From the NCBI GenBank assembly GCA_017480145.1, contig JAFVBF010000015.1, forward strand, positions 1 through 54,984: a stretch of DNA of 54,984 nt, given 5' to 3'. The notes under the pieces were generated by a model. It ran no database searches. It saw only the letters and a program-made list of their open reading frames with translations, and was not told the DNA's origin. The stretch's first letter is position 1; every line of letters starts with the position of its first letter. Made by a program: the position numbers and the translations under genes. This document shows positions 26,937 to 34,891 of this stretch, in pieces. The DNA is from Bacteroidales bacterium (GTDB lineage: Bacteria; Bacteroidota; Bacteroidia; Bacteroidales; P3).

Positions 26937-26977
26937 TACTCCATTCTGAAGGCTGGATGTCATTATATCCGTAATCT

Positions 26978-27691
26978 ATGTTAGAAATACATCATATCAC
27001 CAAGCATTATGGCTCCTACTGCGCTCTCAACAATGTGAGCCTCAATGTCCGCCGAGGCAGTATCTTTGGCCTTCTGGGACCTAACGGTGCGGGGAAGAGC
27101 ACTTTGATACGCATCATCAATCGTATTGCTGTGGCCGACAGCGGGCAGGTGCTGTTCGACGGACATCCTATGACTGACGATGATGTGCGTGCCATTGGCT
27201 ATTTGCCCGAGGAACGAGGCCTCTACAAGAAAATGCGCGTGGCTGAGCAGGCCATCTATTTGGCACGGCTGAAAGGTCTCTCCTATCGCGAGGCCGAGCA
27301 GCGTCTCCGCTGGTGGTTTGACCATTTAGAGATTGCCGATTGGTGGAACCGCCCCGTGCAGGAGCTTTCCAAGGGGATGCAGCAGAAAGTGCAGTTTGTT
27401 GTCACTGTGTTACATCGGCCTCCGCTGCTCATCTTTGACGAGCCGTTCAGCGGATTTGATCCCGTCAATGCCAACCTGCTCAAGGACGAGATTTTGAGGC
27501 TTCGCAATGAGGGCGCCACTGTCATTTTCTCCACCCACAATATGGCCTCTGTCGAGGAAATTTGCGACGATATAGCCCTTATCAATCAGTCTCGCGTGGT
27601 GCTGGACGGCTCTTTGTCCGAAGTGCGGCAGCAGCATCCAGACTGTTCGCTCAACGAAATCTTCATCTCCACTGTCGCACGGCAGCAATAA
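26978..27691 (+). CDS. ABC transporter ATP-binding protein (NatA-like)
   Basis: The 237-residue ATPase has Walker A GPNGAGKST (34-42), Q-loop region YLPEERGLYKKM, signature LSKGMQQKVQ, Walker B LLIFDEPFSGFDP and H-loop FSTHNMASVEE. The EERGLY stretch resembles ATPases of NatAB-type (sodium) or drug exporters. It is followed 61 bases later by its ABC-2-type permease, so the two genes encode one exporter. Substrate unknown. Confidence 0.94.
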   Translation: MLEIHHITKHYGSYCALNNVSLNVRRGSIFGLLGPNGAGKSTLIRIINRIAVADSGQVLFDGHPMTDDDVRAIGYLPEERGLYKKMRVAEQAIYLARLKGLSYREAEQRLRWWFDHLEIADWWNRPVQELSKGMQQKVQFVVTVLHRPPLLIFDEPFSGFDPVNANLLKDEILRLRNEGATVIFSTHNMASVEEICDDIALINQSRVVLDGSLSEVRQQHPDCSLNEIFISTVARQQ

Positions 27692-27699
27692 CTTCAGTC

Positions 27700-27718
27700 C
27701 GAGAATGGGGCATTCTCG
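27700..27718 (+). other. Perfect hairpin between the two ABC exporter genes
   Basis: CGAGAATG (27700-27707) and CATTCTCG (27711-27718) form an 8-bp stem with a GGG loop just after the ATPase stop codon. There is no T-run. It may stabilise the upstream mRNA or set unequal expression of ATPase and permease. Confidence 0.4.
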
Positions 27719-27752
27719 TTGCCCTATCCTCTCATAGTAAGCCCGGATTACA

Positions 27753-29081
27753 ATGAAAAAAATTCTCCTTGTCATACAGCGCGAATACCTCACCCGCGTC
27801 CGCAAGCCCTCTTTCTGGATTCTCACCATCGTTGTCCCCCTGCTCTTGGCCCTGGTTTATGCCATACCCATCTTTCTGGCTGCGCATTCTATCGAACATG
27901 CCAATGTAATGGTGGCTGACGAGTCTGGGGTCTTTATGGACCGCTTCCAGTCCAACGATGATGTCACCTATCTGCCCGCAGGGGGGCTCGACTATGCCCA
28001 GCGGCAGCTGCGCGAGGTTGATTCGATAGATGCTGTGCTTTATATCCCGGCTCGATTCAATACCATTCCTACCGATGCTTTCCTCTACTATCGCAGCGAC
28101 AAGCCCACTACTCAGGTGCAGAAGGATGTGGACAACCAGTTGCAGGTCATCCTTCGTGACAAAATACTCCTCGATGTGCACAATATCTCATCGGACGACT
28201 ATGCTCTTATCACCAGTACTACTATTCGTCTCCATTCGTTGGATTTGGAAACAGGTCGTGATGGCTTTTTAGAGGTCAAGATTTTGCTGGCGGCTATTTT
28301 GGCTTTCATCATTTTTATGGCCGTCATGATGTTTGGCTCGCAGGTGATGCGCGGGGTGGCTGAGGAAAAGTCCTCTCGTATCGTGGAGGTCATCATTTGT
28401 AGTGTTCGTCCCTTCCAACTCATGATGGGTAAGGTGACGGGTATTGGCTTGGTAGGCCTCACGCAGTTCCTGTTGTGGCTTTTCTTGTCGGCCATTGCCG
28501 TAGTAGGTATCCAGACGGCCAACAGCGACCTCTTCGCTCAAGCGCAGCAGCAAATCAATATTACGGAGGTGGCTACCAAGGGAGCGGATGCTGCTGCCCA
28601 GATGGCCAGCCTGCAAAATCAGGGTGTGGCTTCCGAACTCATGCAGGGACTGGCTTCCATCAATTTTAGCGCCATCATTTTTTCATTTGTATTCTATTTT
28701 CTTTTTGGCTACCTGCTCTATGCCTCGCTGTTTGCAGCCGTTGGTTCACTGGTGGACAATGATACCAGTGATCAGCAGTTTACCCTGCCGCTCACCATCC
28801 CCCTCATGTTGCCTATCCTTTTGTTGCCCGCCATGATGAAGGCTCCCGCTGGTGCTCTCTCCGTATGGCTCTCCATCATACCTTTCACCTCTCCTATCGC
28901 CATGATGTTTCGCATCCCCTTTGGCGTTCCCTTTTGGCAGCTTGCCCTCTCCATGGTGTTGCTGCTACTCACTTTCCCCCTTTGCACCTGGATTGCCTCT
29001 CGCATTTACAAGTCTGCTATCCTCCTCTATAGCCGCAAGATAACCTACAAAGACCTCTTCTCCTGGTTGCGCACCCGATAA
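27753..29081 (+). CDS. ABC-2 type transporter permease (NatB-like)
   Basis: The 442-residue protein has an N-terminal membrane segment (PSFWILTIVVPLLLALVYAI), a large extracytoplasmic region (to about residue 170), then five or more hydrophobic helices. EEKSSRIVEVIICSVRPFQL MMGK-type sequence is the hallmark of the NatB/ABC-2 permease family (the conserved EEK..R..E motif before the second helix). With the preceding ATPase it forms an exporter. Its start codon overlaps nothing and gives a normal N-terminal MKKILLVIQREYLTRVRKPS. Confidence 0.92.
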   Translation: MKKILLVIQREYLTRVRKPSFWILTIVVPLLLALVYAIPIFLAAHSIEHANVMVADESGVFMDRFQSNDDVTYLPAGGLDYAQRQLREVDSIDAVLYIPARFNTIPTDAFLYYRSDKPTTQVQKDVDNQLQVILRDKILLDVHNISSDDYALITSTTIRLHSLDLETGRDGFLEVKILLAAILAFIIFMAVMMFGSQVMRGVAEEKSSRIVEVIICSVRPFQLMMGKVTGIGLVGLTQFLLWLFLSAIAVVGIQTANSDLFAQAQQQINITEVATKGADAAAQMASLQNQGVASELMQGLASINFSAIIFSFVFYFLFGYLLYASLFAAVGSLVDNDTSDQQFTLPLTIPLMLPILLLPAMMKAPAGALSVWLSIIPFTSPIAMMFRIPFGVPFWQLALSMVLLLLTFPLCTWIASRIYKSAILLYSRKITYKDLFSWLRTR

Positions 29082-29155
29082 TGTCTGACACATTGTAATA
29101 ATCTGTTTGCTACTGGAGGGTCACTCCTCGATCTCGTATGTTTTGAGAAATTATT

Positions 29156-29163
29156 TATCTTTG
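29156..29163 (+). promoter_or_regulatory. -7 box for the VOC gene
   Basis: TATCTTTG matches TAnnTTTG and lies 50 bases before the ATG at 29214. The upstream element is not recognisable. The 132-base gap after the permease supports a new transcription unit. Confidence 0.48.
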
Positions 29164-29213
29164 CCGAAAATAAGTCAGAGACGGGTAGGCAAACTATATA
29201 ACAAGGCTCATAT

Positions 29214-29609
29214 ATGTTGTCGTTGAACAGAGTACACCATGTGGCAGTCATTTGCTCCGATTGGGAGAGAAGTGTGCGTTTCTATACGGAAGTGCTGGGT
29301 TTTCGGGTGTTGGCGGATCACTATCGGGAGAGTCGTCAGTCGCATAAGACAGATTTGGCCTTGGGCGGCAGTTATGCGATAGAATTGTTCTCCTTCCCGG
29401 CCCCGCCGGCCCGACTTACAAGGCCCGAGGCCGCAGGTTTGCGCCATTTGGCTTTTGCGGTGGATGATGTTGATGCTGCCGTGGCGGAGCTCGACAGGAT
29501 GGGGATTGTTCACGAGGCTGTGAGAATGGATGAATATACGGGTAGACGTTTTGTCTTTTTCGAGGATCCCGACCACCTGCCGCTGGAATTATACGAAAGC
29601 GTGGGGTAG
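29214..29609 (+). CDS. VOC (glyoxalase I-like) family protein
   Basis: The 131-residue single-domain protein resembles the small YaeR/SMU1112c/GloA2 group. The two beta-alpha-beta-beta-beta halves begin at VHHVAVICSDWERSVRFY and LRHLAFAVDDVDAAVAEL. Likely metal ligands are His in VHHV, Glu in AIELFSF, His in LRHLAF and Glu in LPLELYE, in the order expected for glyoxalase-type enzymes. The exact substrate (methylglyoxal-thiol or other) cannot be told. It probably has its own promoter. Confidence 0.9.
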   Translation: MLSLNRVHHVAVICSDWERSVRFYTEVLGFRVLADHYRESRQSHKTDLALGGSYAIELFSFPAPPARLTRPEAAGLRHLAFAVDDVDAAVAELDRMGIVHEAVRMDEYTGRRFVFFEDPDHLPLELYESVG

Positions 29610-29650
29610 CGCCAGGGAAAGATGTCCTGTGCAATCTGTAGGTATTTGTG

Positions 29651-29658
29651 TATTTTTG
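29651..29658 (+). promoter_or_regulatory. -7 box for the DUF1848-aroB unit
   Basis: TATTTTTG matches TAnnTTTG, 41 bases before the ATG at 29700. The region 19 bases upstream has only TGTG, a weak match to TTTG. Confidence 0.48.
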
Positions 29659-29679
29659 CAATCGAAACGAAAATAAATC

Positions 29680-29687
29680 GGAGGTGA
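29680..29687 (+). promoter_or_regulatory. Unusual full Shine-Dalgarno-like site before the DUF1848 gene
   Basis: GGAGGTGA is fully complementary to the 16S rRNA tail and ends 12 bases before the ATG. Bacteroidota genes mostly lack such sites, so this is noteworthy, although the spacing is a little long for an efficient site. Confidence 0.45.
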
Positions 29688-29699
29688 TTTCAGGACATC

Positions 29700-30635
29700 A
29701 TGATTCTCAATACGGGAGGTAGGACAGATACGGTGCAATATTACTCGGAATGGCTGCTGCGGCGATTTCGAGAAGGTTTTGTTCTGTCGCGCAATCCCGT
29801 TGCTCGAAATGTTGTGACGCGCTTTCGCCTGTCACCCGATGTGGTGGATATCGTGGTGTTTTGTTCTAAGAACTATGCCCCCATCCTTCCCCGGCTGCAC
29901 GAGATAGCCAGTCGCTTCCGCTGCTACTATCATTATACGATTACGGCTTATGGGGCGGACATAGAACCTCGCGTACCCTCCATTGGCGAGAGTGTGGAAA
30001 CTTTGCGAGCGCTGTCGCTGATGGTGGGACGAGAGCGTGTGGCCTGGCGATATGACCCTGTGATGATTTATGGTTCGTACACTGTGGAACGGCATTTGGA
30101 AACTTTTGAGTGGCTGGCATCTCGGCTGGCTCCTTATGTGGATCGTTGTATCTTCTCTTTTGTGCAAATGTATCAGAAACTGAAGGTCAATATGCCTGAC
30201 CTACAGTTGGTGCCGCTGCATGAGCAGTTGCGTATGGCTGAAGGCATGGGACGCATTGCACGCAAGCATGGCCTGCATCTTCAGTCGTGCCACTCTGATC
30301 CTGGCTTCATGTCGTATGGCATCAGCCGTGAGGGCTGTATGACGGCTGCAATATTTGAACAGTCACTGGGTTTGCATTTTGCTCCGCGAGAGGCACGCCC
30401 CAATGGTAATCGGCCAGGTTGTCTTTGTATGGAGACACGCGGTCTGGGCGACTATAACACCTGTCCTAATGGCTGCCGCTACTGCTATGCCAACTACGAC
30501 CATGAGCAGGCTCTGCTCAACTATCGTCAGCATGACCCTGATTCGCCATTGCTGCTGGGAGCACTACGTCCCGATGATATCGTGAAGGATGCTGTACAGC
30601 GTAGTTTTCTCTCCAACGAATTGTTTCTCTTTTGA
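29700..30635 (+). CDS. DUF1848 family protein with C-terminal CxxxCxxC iron-sulfur motif
   Basis: The 311-residue protein is a recognisable DUF1848 member: ILNTGGRTDTVQYYSEW and FREGFVLSRNPV at the N-terminus, FWSKNYAP replaced here by FCSKNYAP, and YYHYTITAYG in the middle. Near the C-terminus it has a radical-SAM-type CxxxCxxC motif (TCPNGCRYCYAN, about C255, C259, C262) and further cysteines (CHSD, REGC, CLC). The motif is at the C-terminal end of the barrel instead of the N-terminal end usual for radical SAM enzymes. The reaction is unknown. AroB follows 13 bases later. Confidence 0.88.
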   Translation: MILNTGGRTDTVQYYSEWLLRRFREGFVLSRNPVARNVVTRFRLSPDVVDIVVFCSKNYAPILPRLHEIASRFRCYYHYTITAYGADIEPRVPSIGESVETLRALSLMVGRERVAWRYDPVMIYGSYTVERHLETFEWLASRLAPYVDRCIFSFVQMYQKLKVNMPDLQLVPLHEQLRMAEGMGRIARKHGLHLQSCHSDPGFMSYGISREGCMTAAIFEQSLGLHFAPREARPNGNRPGCLCMETRGLGDYNTCPNGCRYCYANYDHEQALLNYRQHDPDSPLLLGALRPDDIVKDAVQRSFLSNELFLF

Positions 30636-30648
30636 ATAGATATTCCAT

Positions 30649-31722
30649 ATGGCTCAAACCAAACCGAATATGCCTAAGACCAAGTTGATTCTTCCTGACA
30701 GCCGTATCACTCCCCTGGCGCGTCTTAATCGTCATTTGAAATCCGTGGACTACAAGGATGTCAAGTTTTTTATTTTGGTGGACGAGCATACCTATCAGCA
30801 TTGCCTACCACAGGTTGTTGCTCAGGTAGAGGCACTGCAGGAAGCTGAGTTTATTGAGGTGCCAGTAGGTGAAGAGTGTAAAAACTCCGAAGTAGCAGTG
30901 CAGGTATGGTCTTCGTTGCTGGAGAGTGGCGCTGACCGTCAGAGTGTCATCGTCAATCTGGGCGGGGGCTGCGTGAGTGATTTCGGTGGGTTTGTGGCTG
31001 GCACTTATAAGCGTGGCATACGCTACGTCAATATTCCCACCACATTGGTGGGCATGGTGGATGCCGCTATTGGGGGCAAGACGGCTCTCAATGAGAACGG
31101 TGTGAAAAACGCAGTGGGATTTATCCATCATCCAGTGTCTGTGTGTGTTAATCCTGACTTTCTGTCAAGCTTGCCCGAATCCGACCTCCGGGCAGGGTCC
31201 GTCGAGCTTCTGAAAACGCTTCTGATAGGCGGTATTATAGATACAATGCCCACCCATGGCTGGAAACAATTGATTACGAATGAAAATCTTACGCTATGTG
31301 CAAAGATTAAGACACTCATTGTTCGTCAGGATCCTGATGACAGGGATGTTCGTCGCATACTTAACCTGGGTCATACTTTTGGACATGCAGTGGAATCTTA
31401 TAGCCATCACATGGGCGCACCGCTCTCTCATGGGTTTGCCGTGGGGGTGGGAATGTTGTGTGCATTGTATTTGTCAGTCGCAAAACTGGGCCTTGCTGAG
31501 TCTGTTTACGATAATTACAAATCCTGGATTACAGAACTTATGCCGCTGCCTCATTATAACTTACGCGACACGCAACATCTTTTGGAATTGATGCAGCAAG
31601 ACAAGAAAAATGCTAACGGAGAGATAAGGTGTGTGTTGCTTCAGGATATTGGCGCAGCGGTAGTAGATGTGAATGTGTCTCCGTTGGAAATTACCGATGC
31701 CTTGCTTCAAGTAACCAAATAA
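30649..31722 (+). CDS. aroB: 3-dehydroquinate synthase AroB
   Basis: The 357-residue enzyme converts DAHP to 3-dehydroquinate, the second step of the shikimate pathway, using NAD and a divalent metal. Motifs visible are VNLGGGCVSDFGGFVAGTYK (NAD site), IPTTLVGMVDAAIGGKTALN, GSVELLKT (metal-ligand Glu), and LNLGHTFGHAVES and HGFAVGVGM (metal-ligand His residues). Length is normal. It is 13 bases from the DUF1848 gene and 10 bases before the calycin-like gene. Confidence 0.97.
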   Translation: MAQTKPNMPKTKLILPDSRITPLARLNRHLKSVDYKDVKFFILVDEHTYQHCLPQVVAQVEALQEAEFIEVPVGEECKNSEVAVQVWSSLLESGADRQSVIVNLGGGCVSDFGGFVAGTYKRGIRYVNIPTTLVGMVDAAIGGKTALNENGVKNAVGFIHHPVSVCVNPDFLSSLPESDLRAGSVELLKTLLIGGIIDTMPTHGWKQLITNENLTLCAKIKTLIVRQDPDDRDVRRILNLGHTFGHAVESYSHHMGAPLSHGFAVGVGMLCALYLSVAKLGLAESVYDNYKSWITELMPLPHYNLRDTQHLLELMQQDKKNANGEIRCVLLQDIGAAVVDVNVSPLEITDALLQVTK

Positions 31723-31732
31723 ATATCATGAT

Positions 31733-32350
31733 ATGAAAAAACTATTTCTCATTTTCATCCTTCTTGGGGCTGGCTTCGTAGCCATGTCTCAGACTTACGT
31801 CGGTACCCTGACCACGGGTAGTTATAGCCAGAAAAATGTGACCGTCAGACTGTCACAGCAATCGGGCATGGCTGTCATTTTCATGCAGAAGGTTAAATTT
31901 GCGCGTATGATGCCTGTCAAAATAGATGTCACAATACCTTCGCTCGCCATCGCGACTGACCCGCAGGGAGGCAAGCAGTTGACAGGCAATAACATATTAC
32001 CTACATCCGACAAGAAAACCTACGACAAGTTTCGTGTCACGGATTTCAAGGGAGTGGCTGGAAGCAGTTTGAATTTCTCTTGTATGATGGGAGATAAAAA
32101 AGTTTCATTCAGCGGAACTCAGCGGAACTCAGCGGACGAGCAAGTAGTTGCTACAGGGGTAAGCAGGCCAACGCTACGCTGGGTTAATGGGCTTACCTTA
32201 CTATGTATTGGCGACTACTACCTGTTCGGTGGTTCTGCTACGCTGCTCAAGCAGCACGGGGCGAGAATCCACGATACGGTCTATCACTTCCTGTGTATAG
32301 TGGCGTATGGTGATGAGTTGCAGCCCCTCATTGCAGCGCACATGAAATGA
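31733..32350 (+). CDS. Calycin-like exported protein, 3' end probably frameshifted
   Basis: The reading frame encodes 205 residues: a signal peptide (MKKLFLIFILLGAGFVAMSQ), then YVGTLTTGSYSQKNVTVRLS and later DFKGVAGSSLNFSCMMGDKK, like the Bacteroidales calycin-like (lipocalin-fold) proteins. The likely natural end is near residue 130, at KVSFSGTQ. There a 10-bp tandem duplication (32111-32130) shifts the frame, and the remaining 75 residues run antisense into lysC by 150 bases and look non-coding. Removing one 10-bp copy gives an end RTSK and a stop at the present 32145-32147. The C-terminal extension is therefore probably not functional sequence. Confidence 0.72.
   Translation: MKKLFLIFILLGAGFVAMSQTYVGTLTTGSYSQKNVTVRLSQQSGMAVIFMQKVKFARMMPVKIDVTIPSLAIATDPQGGKQLTGNNILPTSDKKTYDKFRVTDFKGVAGSSLNFSCMMGDKKVSFSGTQRNSADEQVVATGVSRPTLRWVNGLTLLCIGDYYLFGGSATLLKQHGARIHDTVYHFLCIVAYGDELQPLIAAHMK
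32111..32136 (+). repeat. 10-bp tandem duplication at the end of the calycin-like gene
   Basis: Two complete copies of AGCGGAACTC (32111-32120, 32121-32130) and a partial third (AGCGGA). Ten is not a multiple of three, so copy number sets the reading frame and the C-terminus of the gene. Confidence 0.95.
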
Positions 32351-33580
32351 GTCATTGAGCAGCAAGAGCAGTTGGCTTAGCAGTACCTCGTTGTGGTCTA
32401 TGCAGATGGAAAAACTGAGTGCGGAGTTCTGCATCACGTTAATGCGCACTCCCACTGTGGCAAAGTGTCCGAAAAGTGTTTGCAGATGGTTTTCGGCTAT
32501 GAATGAGAAGTCTTTGGTCGTGATAGATAGCAGTACTTGGTCGTGGCGTACTATGTAGAGTGGGGTTTCGGGGGTGATACGGTCGTAAGGGCCTACTGAA
32601 GACCCTTCGCTTTGGGGGGTGACAAATGACTTGATGTACAGTGGTATGCTTTTATTCTGAAGGGGTTTCACCGTCTTGGGGTGAATCACGCTGGCTCCAT
32701 AGTACGATAGTTCGATGGCCTCGTTGTAGGGTATTTGGTCTATTTTCACCGTATTGGAAAAATACTTTGGATCGGCGTTTAGAAATCCTGGTACATCTTT
32801 CCAAATAGTCATACTCTCAGCATTGAGACAATAGGAGAGAATGGCGGCAGAATAGTCGGAACCTTCGCGCCCCAGAGTGGTTGTGTGGTGGTCGCTGCCT
32901 CCTGCAATAAAACCTTGCGTCACCACAATGTGCGACTCGGAGGTCAGCAGTCGGGAGGTGGCTGCCTTGGTGGCTTTCCAGTCCACTCGGCCTTCGCGAT
33001 GGGTGGCATCGGTCAATATCAGTGTACGTACATCTTCCCATTGGTTCTCCAGACCACAGAGGCTCATGTAATGGCTGACAATCGTGGTGGAAATGAGTTC
33101 ACCGAATGAAACAACGGCATCATAGTCTTCGTTGTAGGTTGTTGGGGGCTGGCTGACGGTTTCCTCCAACAGTCCGAACAACTCTTCCATTCTGTTGCAT
33201 AGCTTTTGTTTGGCTGGGATGACGATGTCTTGGGCTTTCTTGGTTTCCCCCCCCCAGAGGGGTATCTCCATGTGCGGAGGATTACATCCATCCAGGCTCT
33301 TGGCTGGATCGATGGATTCGCTAACCAATGCTGTGTGTTTCGGTTCGAACAAGTCATCCACAATGCCATAGTGATAATCTCTTATCGCTTGCATCCGTTG
33401 CGCACGTTCAGTTTCTGCACAGATACCAGGCACCAGTTGCTCCAGCGCATTGGTGGTCTTGCCCATGGCCGACACTACTACGATTAGTCTACGTTCGCCG
33501 CACCTGCCAATAATCTCTGTCATGTTTCGTACCGCGGCCGCACTATTCACCGAGGCTCCGCCAAACTTGTAAACCCGCAT
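32201..33580 (-). CDS. lysC: Aspartate kinase
   Basis: The 459-residue monofunctional enzyme phosphorylates aspartate in the first step of the lysine/threonine/methionine branch. It begins MRVYKFGGASVNSAAAVRNM (KFGG kinase motif) and carries VVSAMGKTTN, FGELISTTIVSHY, TQGFIAGGSDHHTTTLGREG SDYSA-type sequence, and WKDVPGFLNADP. Two ACT-type regions follow (ILS ITTKDFSF region and the C-terminus). About residues 88-122 form an unusual segment (CNPPHMEIPLWGGETKK) that I do not remember in relatives, containing a nine-G tract and palindromes. A TAnnTTTG box lies 18 bases upstream of the ATG. Confidence 0.94.
   Translation of the reverse strand: MRVYKFGGASVNSAAAVRNMTEIIGRCGERRLIVVVSAMGKTTNALEQLVPGICAETERAQRMQAIRDYHYGIVDDLFEPKHTALVSESIDPAKSLDGCNPPHMEIPLWGGETKKAQDIVIPAKQKLCNRMEELFGLLEETVSQPPTTYNEDYDAVVSFGELISTTIVSHYMSLCGLENQWEDVRTLILTDATHREGRVDWKATKAATSRLLTSESHIVVTQGFIAGGSDHHTTTLGREGSDYSAAILSYCLNAESMTIWKDVPGFLNADPKYFSNTVKIDQIPYNEAIELSYYGASVIHPKTVKPLQNKSIPLYIKSFVTPQSEGSSVGPYDRITPETPLYIVRHDQVLLSITTKDFSFIAENHLQTLFGHFATVGVRINVMQNSALSFSICIDHNEVLLSQLLLLLNDSFHVRCNEGLQLITIRHYTQEVIDRIVDSRPVLLEQRSRTTEQVVVANT
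33247..33255 (-). repeat. Nine-base G tract within lysC
   Basis: On the coding strand nine consecutive G bases encode Trp-Gly-Gly-(Glu). It is the longest G/C homopolymer I saw in a coding region of the window and is prone to replication slippage, which would inactivate lysC. Confidence 0.9.
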
Positions 33581-33597
33581 GATACTTGTTTTTGTTG

Positions 33598-33605
33598 CAA
33601 AAATA
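33598..33605 (-). promoter_or_regulatory. -7 box for lysC
   Basis: On the minus strand TATTTTTG matches TAnnTTTG and ends 17 bases before the ATG, predicting a very short leader. No TTTG is seen 19 bases upstream. Confidence 0.5.
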
Positions 33606-33770
33606 CATTTTTCTGTCCTATCCGCTCCACAACTTTCCGCATTCTATGTGCACGGATATATCGTCTTCACATTCTTTGGGTGCCGGGTTTGTCTATGGTG
33701 AACCTTTTGAGGGGGAGGGGACAGTGGCTACCAGTGTGGTTCTCGGCTATTAGCCTGCTGTCGGGTGCAT

Positions 33771-34844
33771 TTACAGCCTCTCGCTAATCATCCCCGAGGC
33801 AACTACCAGATGTGCGTCATTGTCATAAATGGTGCAGTACTGGCCTGCGGCGACACCCTGAATACGTTTGTCCGAAATCATGTGGTAACCTCCATCCGCT
33901 GTTCGTATCAGATGTCCTTGGGCGAACTCGGGCGTATGGCGAATCTTGAATTTTACATCTTTTGTGGTAAAGTTGCCCCAGATATCCTTACTAAGATATT
34001 CGAATCCATCCAGATTAAATTCTGTGGCATACTGTGTTTCAGGGTCGTAGCCTTGAGACACATAGAGTACGTTTTCTTCGATATCCTTTTTGACCACAAA
34101 CCATGGTCCTCCGCTCAGAAATAGACCTTTCCGTTGCCCAATGGTGTGAAACCAGTAGCCTTTGTGGGTCCCGAGTACTTTGCCGGTCTCCAGTTCCACA
34201 ATTTTCCCCTCCCGTTCGCCGAGATAGCGGCGCAGGAAATCATTATAGTTTATCTTGCCCAGAAAGCAGATGCCTTGGCTGTCCTTGCGGGTGGCTGAGG
34301 GCAGATGGGCAGCGGCGGCCATCTGTCGCACCTCACTCTTCATCAGGTGGCCTATGGGAAACATCACTTTGGCTATCTGCGGATAGGTGAGTTGTGACAG
34401 AAAGTCGGTCTGATCTTTGACGGGGTCTTTTGCAGTGGCCAAGAACTGTATGCCGTCAATTTCGTCCGTGGTGGCATAATGGCCCGTGGCTATGCGGTCG
34501 AAATCCTTGCCCCATCGCTGGTCAAAAGCCCCGAATTTGATGAGTTTGTTGCACATGATATCGGGGTTGGGGGTCAGCCCTTTGCTCACGCTCTCTATGG
34601 TATATTTCACCACGTTGTCCCAATATTCTTTGTGGAGGTTTACTTCTTCAAAAGGACATCCGTACTGCTTCGCGATAAACGAGGTAATCTCAATGTCCTC
34701 CTCGGCGGGGCAATCAATATATCCCTCCTCGTTCTCCATGCCAATTCGGATGTAAAAAATATTGGGGGTGTAGCCCTGCTCTTTGAGCATATGCACCACC
34801 ATGGAGCTGTCCACTCCTCCCGAAACCAGAGCCGCTATATTCAT
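33771..34844 (-). CDS. mnmA: tRNA-specific 2-thiouridylase MnmA
   Basis: The 357-residue enzyme thiolates U34 of Lys, Glu and Gln tRNAs. It has the PP-loop [13 protein letters not shown] at the N-terminus, the first catalytic Cys in [16 protein letters not shown] (C98), [10 protein letters not shown], the second in [15 protein letters not shown] (C193), and [21 protein letters not shown] start at the ATG giving [14 protein letters not shown] because the PP-loop normally begins within ten residues of the N-terminus; an ATG 17 codons upstream overlaps the last 4 bases of prfA and is the alternative. It lies downstream of prfA on the minus strand. Confidence 0.94.
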   Translation of the reverse strand: MNIAALVSGGVDSSMVVHMLKEQGYTPNIFYIRIGMENEEGYIDCPAEEDIEITSFIAKQYGCPFEEVNLHKEYWDNVVKYTIESVSKGLTPNPDIMCNKLIKFGAFDQRWGKDFDRIATGHYATTDEIDGIQFLATAKDPVKDQTDFLSQLTYPQIAKVMFPIGHLMKSEVRQMAAAAHLPSATRKDSQGICFLGKINYNDFLRRYLGEREGKIVELETGKVLGTHKGYWFHTIGQRKGLFLSGGPWFVVKKDIEENVLYVSQGYDPETQYATEFNLDGFEYLSKDIWGNFTTKDVKFKIRHTPEFAQGHLIRTADGGYHMISDKRIQGVAAGQYCTIYDNDAHLVVASGMISERL

Positions 34845-34891
34845 TTTTTTCAGATTCTGTAAGTCAATCCCCTTTTTTTCGCAACCATCTA

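Noticed and set aside
32148..32350. Genuine overlapping coding at the end of the calycin-like gene
   Set aside because: The overlap is antisense to conserved lysC and begins exactly after a non-triplet tandem duplication, so frameshift is the simpler reading.
33606..33770. Small structured RNA (SRP or 6S type) between lysC and mnmA
   Set aside because: No SRP tetraloop motif, no 6S-like long hairpin, and no promoter pointing into the gap; I see nothing supportable in it.
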